From Cryobacterium levicorallinum (GTDB lineage Bacteria; Actinomycetota; Actinomycetes; Actinomycetales; Microbacteriaceae), in the NCBI RefSeq assembly GCF_004402405.1, contig NZ_SOFE01000014.1, positions 310,001 to 374,000 of the forward strand: 64,000 bases of DNA. Direction: 5' to 3'. Each line of letters opens with the position of its first letter. Position 1 is the first letter of the stretch. A program made the position numbers and the translations under genes. The notes beneath the pieces are model-generated. The model had not been told where the DNA came from. It made no database searches and saw nothing but the letters and a program-made list of their open reading frames with translations. Below are positions 26,746 to 34,830 of the stretch, piece by piece.

Positions 26746-27957
26746 ATGGACGGTGTCGAATCCGACGTCAGCTCGCTGCTGTCCGCGCCGTCGAAGGCCG
26801 TCGCGATTGAGGTTCTCGTGCATGGCGCCCAGTCTCGAGCGCGACTCGCGCGCCGTATGGGGCTCTCGCCCGCGACCCTCACGCGACTCGTAAAGCCTCT
26901 GCTCGAAGGGGGCGTGCTCATCGAGTCGGGCGCCGTGCGTTCTCCCGGTCGAGGCCGTTCTTCCCTTCCCCTTGATGTGGTCCCTGACCGGTACAAATTC
27001 GTTGGCGTGAAGCTCACCGAGGAAGCCATCTACGCCGTCGTCACTGACGTACGGTCGCGCATCATCGATCAGGTTCGTGTGCCGCTCGGTTCCCGTGACG
27101 TGTCGGATGTCGTGACTGCCGTGCGCGACATTGTCATGGACTTCCAGTCGGGCATGGACCAGCCCCTCGATGCTGTTGGCGTAACGGTAGGCGGCCGGGT
27201 CGATGAGGGTGAGATTGTTGCGGATTCTTCCTTCCTCCAGTGGCGTGATGTGCCCTTTCGCTCGCTATTGGGGGCGGCCCTCAGGGTTCCCGTCTACCTG
27301 GATAACGACGTTGTCGGCCTTACCAAGGCCCAGCAATGGTTCGGTCATGGCAAGGGGTACTCGAGCTTCGCTCTGCTTACTGTTGGTGCCGGAGTTGGGT
27401 ATGGCCTCGTCATCAATGACCTGATGATTCCGACTTTTCTAAACCCTCTTAGCCACTATCCCGTTGATCCGTCGGGACCGCTGTGTCCGCTCGGGCATCG
27501 GGGCTGCATGACGGCATTCTTGTCCTCGAGCTCGATCACCGCGGCGGTGTCTGCCGCACATGGCCGTTTCATCGAATACGACGATGTTCTCGAGATGGCC
27601 AGGTCTGGGGATGCGCCAGCTGTTCGTGTCGTCCAGGAAGCCGCTCGCGCCCTGGGCCGTGCAGCATCCGCTATTACGGCATTTACCGGTGTGAAGCGCA
27701 TCATTCTTTCGGGCGAAGGGGTTCACCTCGCCGATGCCGCGCGTTCGAGCGTTGACGAGGGGCTGTCTGAATATGACACCGATAGTCCCCTCCACAGCGA
27801 ACTCATTGTGCGTCCTATGGACTTCCCCGAATGGGCAAGAGGCGCGGCCGTTATTGCTATTCAAAAAACGTTTCCTAGAAGTTCACCCGGTGGTACTGCG
27901 GGCAGCGAAGCAGGCGCCCCAGCGGAGCATTCGACAGCTGTAATTGACTCTGAGTGA
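26746..27957 (+). CDS. ROK family transcriptional repressor
   Basis: A 403-residue regulator: winged helix about residues 10-75 (SRARLARRMGLSPATLTRLVKPL) and a ROK sugar-binding domain (GVTVGGRV, VYLDNDV, TVGAGVGYGLV). The zinc motif is CPLGHRGC, where ROK proteins normally have CxCGxxGC, so one cysteine is leucine. It probably represses the galactosidase and ABC operons and is relieved by a sugar. I prefer the ATG at 26746, which has CGGAG seven nt upstream, to a GTG at 26704. Confidence 0.86.
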   Translation: MDGVESDVSSLLSAPSKAVAIEVLVHGAQSRARLARRMGLSPATLTRLVKPLLEGGVLIESGAVRSPGRGRSSLPLDVVPDRYKFVGVKLTEEAIYAVVTDVRSRIIDQVRVPLGSRDVSDVVTAVRDIVMDFQSGMDQPLDAVGVTVGGRVDEGEIVADSSFLQWRDVPFRSLLGAALRVPVYLDNDVVGLTKAQQWFGHGKGYSSFALLTVGAGVGYGLVINDLMIPTFLNPLSHYPVDPSGPLCPLGHRGCMTAFLSSSSITAAVSAAHGRFIEYDDVLEMARSGDAPAVRVVQEAARALGRAASAITAFTGVKRIILSGEGVHLADAARSSVDEGLSEYDTDSPLHSELIVRPMDFPEWARGAAVIAIQKTFPRSSPGGTAGSEAGAPAEHSTAVIDSE

Positions 27958-28010
27958 CCATCTGGCCTGCATTGGGTGCTTGCAGGGAAGGCCTGCGCGT
28001 GACCGTTTTC

Positions 28011-28025
28011 GTTTCATAATGAAAC
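28011..28025. promoter_or_regulatory. Perfect 15-bp palindrome in the ROK/glycohydrolase convergent gap
   Basis: GTTTCATAATGAAAC is a perfect 7-bp inverted repeat around one base, followed by TAT. It has the same GTTT-N7-AAAC spacing as the dyads upstream of the sugar ABC operon. It lies between two convergent genes, where an operator is not expected, so it could be an operator copy or a bidirectional weak terminator. Confidence 0.4.
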
Positions 28026-28084
28026 TATATCGAGAGACCAAACGGGCGTCTGCGGTCAAGCGCAAGGCGTCGATTTCGTCCGCG

Positions 28085-29380
28085 TCATTCCTTCTCGGCG
28101 AGCCGCAGCGTTCGCGCCGTCAGCTCGTCGATCGTTATGCGGTCGAAGTCGCGCACAGCGCTGCGCACGCGCACGGGTTCGCTGATGAGTAGGGACTCCG
28201 GGATGGCGGCCGAGCCGTGCAAGGCACCGAAGACGCTACCGACGGTGGCCGCGTTGGAGTCGGTGTCCCGGCCGCCCTCAATGGCAATGCCCACCGCGCT
28301 GAGAAAGTCCTCACCCCAAAGCAGCCCCGCCGTAATCTGCGCGGCGTTGTTGATCGTGTGCACCCAGCTATAGTGCCCGAGCTCCCGGTCGATCGTGTCG
28401 AGTGCGACGACGTGGGTTGTGCCCTGATCGTGGAGGTCAAGCATCCGGTGAAGCGCCTCGGCAAGGCGTGATCCGCTGGGCACCACGGCGAGGGAGCATT
28501 CGAGCGCTTCGCGAGCGGATGACGCCGCGAACGCCGCCGCTACCAGGCCCGCCGCCCACATTGCTGCGTACATGCCGTTTCCGACGTGCGAGAGTCGGGC
28601 GTCGGTGATGGCGAGTGCGGCGGCCGGCCCAGGATCCCCGGGATGAATGTAACCGTAGACGTCGACGCGAATGAGGGCGCCAATCCACTCCCGGTACGGG
28701 TTTCGGTGGGTCGCTGTGGCGGGCGGGGTGAGGCCGGCGAGAAGGTTGCGGTAAGTGGCGCGCTCCGCAGTGTATGTCTGAGTGAACGGCATGCGGTCGA
28801 GCCAGAGAGCGGCGAGCTGGTCGGTGGTGAACTCGCGGCCATGCCGTTCGAGCGTGAGCATACCGAGGATCGTCCAGTCGATGTCGTCATCGCGGGGAAC
28901 CTCCTGGAACCGGCCCTCGGTTGCGATGGGAGCGGAGGGATGCAGGTGGGCGACACCGTCGGGCAGTGGGTTCAGAAGCGGGAGGTATCCGCGGAGCGGC
29001 CAGTGACCCGCGGCACGTAGGTAGATCTCCACCTGGGTTCGATCGAGACCCTCGATCGGCTTGCCGAGCGTGTTACCGACCGCCCGCCCGAGCCACGCGC
29101 CGCGAATCCGGTCGGGCAGCACCGCCGCGTCGAACCCGGTGCGGGGTGCAGCGTCACAGAGTGCGTACAGCACGTGCTCCTCCCGGGGCTCGTAGTACGG
29201 CCAGTCCGGCAGGGGCCGCAACTCACCGAGCCGAATCTCGACCGCCGCGAGGTGTTCCAGATCACCGGCCGCTGCCGCCCGTTTGGCTTCCTCGAGGAGG
29301 TCCCCGACGGGATATCCGCTCACCTGTAATTCTTCCGCCTCGTCAGGCACGAGATCCCGGGGATCGAGTACGTTGTGCAT
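28085..29380 (-). CDS. ADP-ribosylglycohydrolase family protein
   Basis: A 431-residue protein with the fold's metal-binding motifs: RIRGAWLGRAVGNTLGKP, then PRDDDIDW (RDDDIDW about 163-169) and GGRDTDSNAATVGSVFGA (about 369-386). Members may remove ADP-ribose or act on other N-glycosidic or ribosyl compounds. This branch is often encoded last in sugar ABC operons, where its role is not settled. Here it follows the MalG-like permease by 3 nt with AAAGG before the ATG, so it is co-transcribed. A glycosidase-like role on the imported sugar is a possibility (inference). Confidence 0.8.
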   Translation of the reverse strand: MHNVLDPRDLVPDEAEELQVSGYPVGDLLEEAKRAAAAGDLEHLAAVEIRLGELRPLPDWPYYEPREEHVLYALCDAAPRTGFDAAVLPDRIRGAWLGRAVGNTLGKPIEGLDRTQVEIYLRAAGHWPLRGYLPLLNPLPDGVAHLHPSAPIATEGRFQEVPRDDDIDWTILGMLTLERHGREFTTDQLAALWLDRMPFTQTYTAERATYRNLLAGLTPPATATHRNPYREWIGALIRVDVYGYIHPGDPGPAAALAITDARLSHVGNGMYAAMWAAGLVAAAFAASSAREALECSLAVVPSGSRLAEALHRMLDLHDQGTTHVVALDTIDRELGHYSWVHTINNAAQITAGLLWGEDFLSAVGIAIEGGRDTDSNAATVGSVFGALHGSAAIPESLLISEPVRVRSAVRDFDRITIDELTARTLRLAEKE

Positions 29381-29383
29381 TTC

Positions 29384-30235
29384 TTAACCTTTCACTGCGC
29401 CGGAGAGGAATCCCTCGGTCACCTGACGTTGCAACAAGATGAACAGGAGCACGACCGGCAAGATTGTAATGAGCGCCCCGGCCGCCAATGGTCCGATGTC
29501 GACGGACCGACCGCCGACGAAAAGATACAGTCCCGTGGTCAGCGGGCGGTATTCGCCGCTGGGCAGGTAGAGGAGGGGGACGAGAAAGTTGTTCCAGTTC
29601 TGCAGGAACGTGAAGACTGTCAGGGTTCCGATCCCCGGGGTGGCCAGCGGCAACATCACTTGCGCGAAGATGCGTGCCTCGGAAGCGCCGTCGATGCGGG
29701 CAGCCTGCTCGAGCTCATCAGGCAGGTCAGAGAAGAATGCGCGCATGAAAAAGGCGCCGAAGGCGAGCCCGGTCGTGCTGAGCACAAGGATCGTGCCGAC
29801 GAGAGTGTCGAGCATTCCCATGGTGCGGAGCTGAAAGTACAGCGGAATCATGTAGGCGAAGAACGGCACGAGCAAGCCGAGCACCACCGCGTAGAACAGG
29901 ATGTTTCGACCGGGGAACGGCAACCGGGCGAACGTGTATCCCGCCATGGTGGAGAGCGCGACTGTGATCACGGTGCTCGGGATCGTGAGGAGCACGCTGT
30001 CGAGCAGGTGTGAGCCGAACTCACCGACGGTCCAGGCTTGCACGATGTTCTCGAACGAGAACGACGAGAAGAGGCCGAACGGATTGACCTTAACATCCTG
30101 CTCGGTTTTGAGCGCGGTGGAGAGGATGAGGATCACCGGGAACAACGACAGGAGCGAAAGCACAACGAGCAGCAGGTGGTGCGAGGCGCGAATCGCGCGT
30201 CGGCGGGGCGAGAGGCGGATCCTCGAAATACTCAT
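29384..30235 (-). CDS. Sugar ABC transporter permease (MalG type)
   Basis: A 283-residue permease with six membrane helices and the EAA loop EQAARIDGASEARIFAQVMLP. N-terminal basic residues precede the first helix (HHLLLVVLSLLSLFPVILIL). With the MalF-type partner it forms the channel of a CUT1 oligosaccharide importer. The ATG overlaps the partner gene's TGA (ATGA). No ATPase gene is in this operon, so a shared MsiK-like ATPase elsewhere is likely, as in other actinobacteria (inference). Confidence 0.9.
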   Translation of the reverse strand: MSISRIRLSPRRRAIRASHHLLLVVLSLLSLFPVILILSTALKTEQDVKVNPFGLFSSFSFENIVQAWTVGEFGSHLLDSVLLTIPSTVITVALSTMAGYTFARLPFPGRNILFYAVVLGLLVPFFAYMIPLYFQLRTMGMLDTLVGTILVLSTTGLAFGAFFMRAFFSDLPDELEQAARIDGASEARIFAQVMLPLATPGIGTLTVFTFLQNWNNFLVPLLYLPSGEYRPLTTGLYLFVGGRSVDIGPLAAGALITILPVVLLFILLQRQVTEGFLSGAVKG

Positions 30236-31155
30236 ACGGACTCCTGCAACGAGAGCCTACGCTGCAGGCGATTGAGTGCCACGGCGAAGGGAATGGCGAG
30301 CACGGTGATGACGAGCGCGAGCGCCGTGCCGTAACTGATGCGGTTGAGCTGAAAGGCATTGCTGTAGGCATAGGTGCCCAGAACTTCCGTCGCGTTCGAT
30401 GGGCCGCCACCGGTCATGATGAAAACGATGTCGAAGACACTGAATCCGCCGACGAGCGTCAGCGTGACGATCATCAGGAATACGGGCATGATTTGCGGGA
30501 GAACGATGTACCAGACGCGCTGTAGCGAGTTGGCACCGTCCATGCGTGCTGCATCGAGCAACTCCGCATCGACGTTGCGCAACGATGACAGCAGCACGAC
30601 GAAGACGAACCCTGTCGTCGCCCAGACGGCAGTCACAAGGACTGCATACAGGGCGGTGTTCGGGTTGCCGAGCCACCCTGTCGCGAGTGCATCGAGCCCG
30701 ACCGATCGAAGCAGCTGGTTGAGCCAGCCACGCATCGGATCGTAGATCCAGCCCCACACCACCCCGGCCGCAACGGCGGGGAGGATGTACGGAATGAAGA
30801 GCGCGACGCGGTACAGCGTGCTCGCCCGGCGCACCGTCCACATCAGCAGGGCCAGCGCAAGTCCGATGACCACCGGTGCTGCCGTGCCGAGAACGATCCA
30901 GATGATGTTGTTCATGAACGCTGGGCCGAGTGCGGGATCGGTGGCGAGTTCGACGAAGTTTCCGAGGCCCACGAACGCCGGCGAGGGGTCGACTCCGTTG
31001 TAGTCGAGCATCGAGTAGTAGATGGCGTTACCGAGGGGGAAGAGGAAAAAGACGGTTACGAGCACGAGCAGCGGTGCCACAAGGGCGACGCCCAGGCGGG
31101 CCTGCGCTCGCCTGGTGACGCGGGGTGCTGAGTGACTTCTGGTCGGTGGATTCAT
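30232..31155 (-). CDS. Sugar ABC transporter permease (MalF type)
   Basis: A 307-residue permease with six helices (VALVAPLLVLVTVFFLFPLG is the first) and the EAA loop LLDAARMDGANSLQRVWYIVLPQI. CUT1 family. I set the start at the ATG at 31155; a GTG at 31182, 5 nt after the binding-protein stop, would add nine residues. It overlaps the next permease by 4 nt. Confidence 0.88.
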   Translation of the reverse strand: MNPPTRSHSAPRVTRRAQARLGVALVAPLLVLVTVFFLFPLGNAIYYSMLDYNGVDPSPAFVGLGNFVELATDPALGPAFMNNIIWIVLGTAAPVVIGLALALLMWTVRRASTLYRVALFIPYILPAVAAGVVWGWIYDPMRGWLNQLLRSVGLDALATGWLGNPNTALYAVLVTAVWATTGFVFVVLLSSLRNVDAELLDAARMDGANSLQRVWYIVLPQIMPVFLMIVTLTLVGGFSVFDIVFIMTGGGPSNATEVLGTYAYSNAFQLNRISYGTALALVITVLAIPFAVALNRLQRRLSLQESV

Positions 31156-31187
31156 CGTTCTGTTCTGTCTCTTCCCCCTCACGTTCG

Positions 31188-32465
31188 TTAGTTTCGTGCC
31201 GCTGCTTCGAGTTCCTCGGCGACCTGCTCGGGAGTTTTCTGCCCGGTGAAGAGTGCCTGGAATCCGTCGTACATGGTCTGGTTGAAGAGATCACTGGCGA
31301 CCACGTCAATGTTCGTTCCCAGGTCACTGCTGCCTGCGGCGAAGGTCGCGGTGTCTTCGATCACCTGGGCGAGCAGCGGCAAAACTTCGAGATCCTTGGT
31401 GTCGATCGGGAACGCAGGGATGGTTCCGAGACTTTCCACCGCCCACTGGCCGTGCTCCTCCGAGACCAGGAAGTCCACAAATTTGATGGCCGCCTCCGGG
31501 TTGTCGGTGTTTGCGGACACGAGTGGACCTGACCCCAGGCCAGCCGTGAAGATTCCAGCGCCGTCTTCGCTCGGGAACGGGATGTAGCCGACCTCGAAGT
31601 CGGTGTTGGCCTCGACCTCCGGGATAAACCAGCTACCGGTCGGCAACATGGCCGCCTCTCCGGAGTAGAACAGTGCGGCACCGCCGTCGTAGGAGATTGC
31701 AGTGGGGAACTCCGGCAGGTAGCCCGCGTCGTTGAAGCCGGCCCAGAGCGCCAGCGATTCGACTACCTCGGGCGACGTCCATGAAGCCTCACCGTCGATC
31801 AGGTCGGCGACACCCTGAGAACCCACTCGGCTCGCGAGCGTCATGCTCAGCAAGTGCCCTGCCTGCCAGCCTTCCTGGTCACTCACCGCGAAGGGGATGA
31901 CTCCGGACTGCTTGATGTTGGCGGCTGCAGCTTCGAGGTCGCCAAGGTTTTCGGGCTGGTCGATGCCGAGGTCATCGAAGATCGTTTTGTTGTAATACAC
32001 CCCGACGGTTTCGATGTCGCCGGGAACTCCGATTATTCTGCCATCGACGGTGACGCGGTCCTTCGCGAAGTCGTAGATCTGCCAGTCGTTCTTCTCGTAG
32101 CTCTCCGTCAGGTCATACAGGAGCCCCGCGTCGGCGAGGCTGCCGGCGAAGGTCGGACCCGAGCCCCAGTTGAAAACATCCGGCCCGTCACCCGACTGCA
32201 GTTGAGTCTGAAGAACAGTGCGCATCGTGTCGAAGGGCATCGCATCGATTTCGACGAGGATGCCGGGGTTTCGCTCCTCGAACTTCGCGACTCGGGCCTC
32301 GATCATCGGCAAGAACTCCGGGTCCTCCTGCTGCTCGACCAGGTAGCGGAGGGTGCCGTCGCCCTCACCCGAAGAGGCAGTCGAGCTAGCCGGTGTGCAT
32401 CCGCTGAGCAGCAGCGCGAGTGCGCCGAGGCCTGCGACAGCGGCGAGTGAATGTCGAGATGTCAT
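31188..32465 (-). CDS. Sugar ABC transporter substrate-binding lipoprotein
   Basis: A 425-residue extracellular solute-binding protein of family 1. The lipoprotein signal ends in LLLSGC (cysteine at 23). The mature part has FEERNPGILVEIDAMPF, DVFNWGSGPTF and GEAAMLPTGSWF, the typical CUT1 binding-protein segments. GAAGGAT precedes the ATG. It heads the operon and probably binds an alpha-galactoside, given the neighbouring GH36 enzyme and shared operator-like dyads (inference). Expression should exceed the downstream permeases. Confidence 0.9.
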   Translation of the reverse strand: MTSRHSLAAVAGLGALALLLSGCTPASSTASSGEGDGTLRYLVEQQEDPEFLPMIEARVAKFEERNPGILVEIDAMPFDTMRTVLQTQLQSGDGPDVFNWGSGPTFAGSLADAGLLYDLTESYEKNDWQIYDFAKDRVTVDGRIIGVPGDIETVGVYYNKTIFDDLGIDQPENLGDLEAAAANIKQSGVIPFAVSDQEGWQAGHLLSMTLASRVGSQGVADLIDGEASWTSPEVVESLALWAGFNDAGYLPEFPTAISYDGGAALFYSGEAAMLPTGSWFIPEVEANTDFEVGYIPFPSEDGAGIFTAGLGSGPLVSANTDNPEAAIKFVDFLVSEEHGQWAVESLGTIPAFPIDTKDLEVLPLLAQVIEDTATFAAGSSDLGTNIDVVASDLFNQTMYDGFQALFTGQKTPEQVAEELEAAARN

Positions 32466-32530
32466 TGTTATCCTTCGGATGTTGCAAGCGGGGGCGAACG
32501 GATGTTCGATTGCCCGGGCAACCTGCGCCG

Positions 32531-32551
32531 ATAGTTTTGATGAGAAACTAT
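32531..32551. promoter_or_regulatory. Putative ROK operator 1 upstream of the sugar ABC operon
   Basis: ATAGTTT (32531-32537) and AAACTAT (32545-32551) form a perfect 7-bp inverted repeat with a 7-nt spacer. On the minus strand it contains TATAGT, a good -10 hexamer, so a repressor bound here would block the promoter. It lies 66 nt upstream of the binding-protein start. Confidence 0.6.
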
Positions 32552-32625
32552 AGTTGCCGGTTCAGGCTCTACATTGTGACTCAATTCTTCCCGGATCGGG
32601 GAGATTTGACATTAACGGGGGATGA

Positions 32626-32646
32626 ATAGTTCTGCACTAAAACTAT
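32626..32646. promoter_or_regulatory. Putative ROK operator 2 upstream of the sugar ABC operon
   Basis: ATAGTTC (32626-32632) and AAACTAT (32640-32646) with the same 7-nt spacer as operator 1, one mismatch between the arms. Centre to centre, the two sites are 95 bp apart, about nine helical turns, which would suit a looped repressor. Confidence 0.55.
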
Positions 32647-33049
32647 TTGGTAGCCGGCGAACCCTTTTCGCAGTATCCCCGCACCCCCCTCGCCGTCGAG
32701 ATTCACTGCCCCTGAGTCCCGCCTCAGCCGGAGTCCTGCTCTCGATCCAGCAACCCGCGCGATTCTGAAAACGGCAGCAGCGGCATCCGCTCGGCGCAGT
32801 CGGATGACGCCACCGGGTTCGATGAATCCACCATCGAACTGGGACTGCTCGCGGTGCCGGGCGGCGACATTAGCGATGCCGTGGCCAGCGCCCGGGAATT
32901 TCTCGCAATCATCGAGCCGGGTGGCGCATCGGAACCCGGACCCTTGCTCTCAACCCGGCTCTTCCTCGAGGCGATCACCTGGTCGATGGTGATCCTATCG
33001 ATCGTGATCCGGCTGTTCGCGCTCTGTGGCGACCGAGCTGAGTGACAGA
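32647..33049. other. Gene-poor stretch with an unassigned plus-strand open frame
   Basis: About 400 bp between the ABC operon promoter and the APC permease stop. A plus-strand frame is open from about 32722 to 33045 and ends with a hydrophobic segment (FLEAITWSMVILSIVIRLFAL). The only likely start inside is a GTG at 32854 (63 codons), with no clear Shine-Dalgarno. It may be a remnant of a membrane protein; I recognise no family. Confidence 0.3.
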
Positions 33050-34498
33050 CTATTTTTCGGCCGGTACCTCCACGTAGCGCGGACTCTTCGGGTTCATGAC
33101 GGAGTTCCGACGACCGTAGGCGAAGTAAATGACCAAGCCGATCACGAGCCAGATGGCGAAGCGCAGCCAGGTTTCCCAGTGCAGTTGGGTGATCAGAAAG
33201 AAGGATGCCAGCACACCGAAGGCGGGGACTATCGGCATGAATGGCAGCCGGAAGGTGCGCGGAACATCGGGCCGGGTGCGGCGCAGCACGATGACGGCAA
33301 TGCAGACCACAACGAACGCCGCCAGGATGCCGATATTGGTCAGATCCGCGATCAGACGAATCGGGAAGACTCCGGCCAGAAATGCGGAGGCGATGCCCGC
33401 AATCCAGGTGACGCGTTGCGGGGTGCCCTTCTTGTCGGTGCCCGAGAACCATTTGGGTAGCAGACCATCACGGCTCATTGAGAACCAGACCCGGCTGACG
33501 CCGAGCAAGAAGGTGAGCATCACGGTGAGGATGGAGACGACGGCAAAGGCCGAGAGGATGGTGGCGATCACCGGCAGACCCACCGACTGGAAGGCGACGG
33601 CGAACGCGGCCGTCGGGTCGATGTCCTGCCAGTTCTGCATGCCTGTGAGTACGAGGGTAGCCAGCACGTACAGCACCATGGCAATGGCCAGGGAAAGCAG
33701 AATCGCCTTCGGCATGTGCTTCTTGCCGTCCTTGGCCTCCTCGGCCGCGGTGCTCATGGCGTCGTAGCCGAACACCGCAAAGAACACCGTGGCCGCGCCG
33801 GTGAAGACGGCGCCGAATCCATTGGGGAGGAACGGGATGTAATTCTGGGTGTTGATGTAGAAAAAGCCGAGCACGATGATGGCCAGAATCAGCAGCACCT
33901 TCAGGCCAACCGCGACGAGTTCGAAGCGGCCGAAAGTCTGGGTGCCGCGGCTGAGGATGAACGTGACGAGCAGACAGACGATGATCGCCGGCAGGTTGAT
34001 CAGTCCGCCGTCGAGGGTGTCGGCCGTGCCCTGCATCCAGATCGGCACCTGCACGCCAACCCCGGACATGAATTCGGTGAAATAGCCCGAGATACCGATG
34101 GCCACCACGGCCACGATGGCAATGTATTCCAGCAAAAGGTCCCAACCGATGAACCAACCCACGATTTCGCCGAGGGCGACATAACCGTACGTGTAGGCCG
34201 ACCCTGCGCGCGGGATCATTCCCGCGAACTCGGCATAAGACAGGGCGGCGGCGGCGCTGGCCAGGCCAGCGATAAGAAACGAGATGAGTACGGCGGGGCC
34301 GGCGCCCTCGCCGTCGGGGCCGCCGTTGGCGACCAGGCCGGCCAGGGTGAAAATGCCGATGCCGATGATGCCACCGACGCCGATCGCGGTGAGCTGCCAG
34401 AGTCCGAGGCTCTTGAACAGTCCGTTCTTCTTGGATTCATCGCCGACATCGTTGATGGGCTTTCGCCGCAAGACAGAGTGGGGATTCTGAGCGGACAT
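33050..34498 (-). CDS. APC superfamily amino acid permease (cationic amino acid transporter type)
   Basis: A 482-residue transporter with 12 or more membrane helices. LTAIGVGGIIGIGIFTLAGLVA is the first-helix motif, then ALSYAEFAGMIPRAGSAYTYGYVALGE, both hallmarks of the CAT/YfnA branch. FFAVFGYDAMSTAAEEAKDGKKHMPKAI marks helix 6 and its following loop. The ATG at 34498 has GGAGG upstream; an upstream in-frame start at 34543 lacks one. Substrate is probably an amino acid; which one cannot be told. Confidence 0.88.
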   Translation of the reverse strand: MSAQNPHSVLRRKPINDVGDESKKNGLFKSLGLWQLTAIGVGGIIGIGIFTLAGLVANGGPDGEGAGPAVLISFLIAGLASAAAALSYAEFAGMIPRAGSAYTYGYVALGEIVGWFIGWDLLLEYIAIVAVVAIGISGYFTEFMSGVGVQVPIWMQGTADTLDGGLINLPAIIVCLLVTFILSRGTQTFGRFELVAVGLKVLLILAIIVLGFFYINTQNYIPFLPNGFGAVFTGAATVFFAVFGYDAMSTAAEEAKDGKKHMPKAILLSLAIAMVLYVLATLVLTGMQNWQDIDPTAAFAVAFQSVGLPVIATILSAFAVVSILTVMLTFLLGVSRVWFSMSRDGLLPKWFSGTDKKGTPQRVTWIAGIASAFLAGVFPIRLIADLTNIGILAAFVVVCIAVIVLRRTRPDVPRTFRLPFMPIVPAFGVLASFFLITQLHWETWLRFAIWLVIGLVIYFAYGRRNSVMNPKSPRYVEVPAEK

Positions 34499-34596
34499 GA
34501 CGCCTCCATTGGCTAATCGGCCTGTCCCCGGCTCGCGGGGCACGAAAATAACCTATACCTTCGGTTTGCCGGGGACGAGGCGGCCTGGCAGCCGAT

Positions 34597-34830
34597 CTAG
34601 CAGCAGCGTCCCTGCGGGTTCGCATCCTGACGGTCGGTCTGGTCGCGCCAGAATTCCCGCTCAGTCATAAGCGGATGCGGTGCCGCGCCGTCAGTACCGT
34701 CATCAGCACCGGCCGCATGCAGCGCCGCGTGGTGCGCCACATATTTCTCGTAGGCATCCTCGCCGAGGATCCCCTTGAGGTACCAAACCACCCCGCGGGC
34801 GCCCTTGCGGACGCCCGCCAGCAGGGTCAT
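34597..34830 (-). CDS. ybdD: YbdD/YjiX family small protein, partner of CstA
   Basis: A 77-residue protein: VWYLKGILGEDAYEKYVAHHAA and PLMTEREFWRDQ are the conserved YbdD (DUF466) segments, ending in a GRCC-like tail. In Escherichia coli the gene is paired with the pyruvate transporters CstA or BtsT and is needed for their activity. Here its ATG overlaps the cstA TGA by one base (TGATG). Confidence 0.88.
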   Translation of the reverse strand: MTLLAGVRKGARGVVWYLKGILGEDAYEKYVAHHAALHAAGADDGTDGAAPHPLMTEREFWRDQTDRQDANPQGRCC

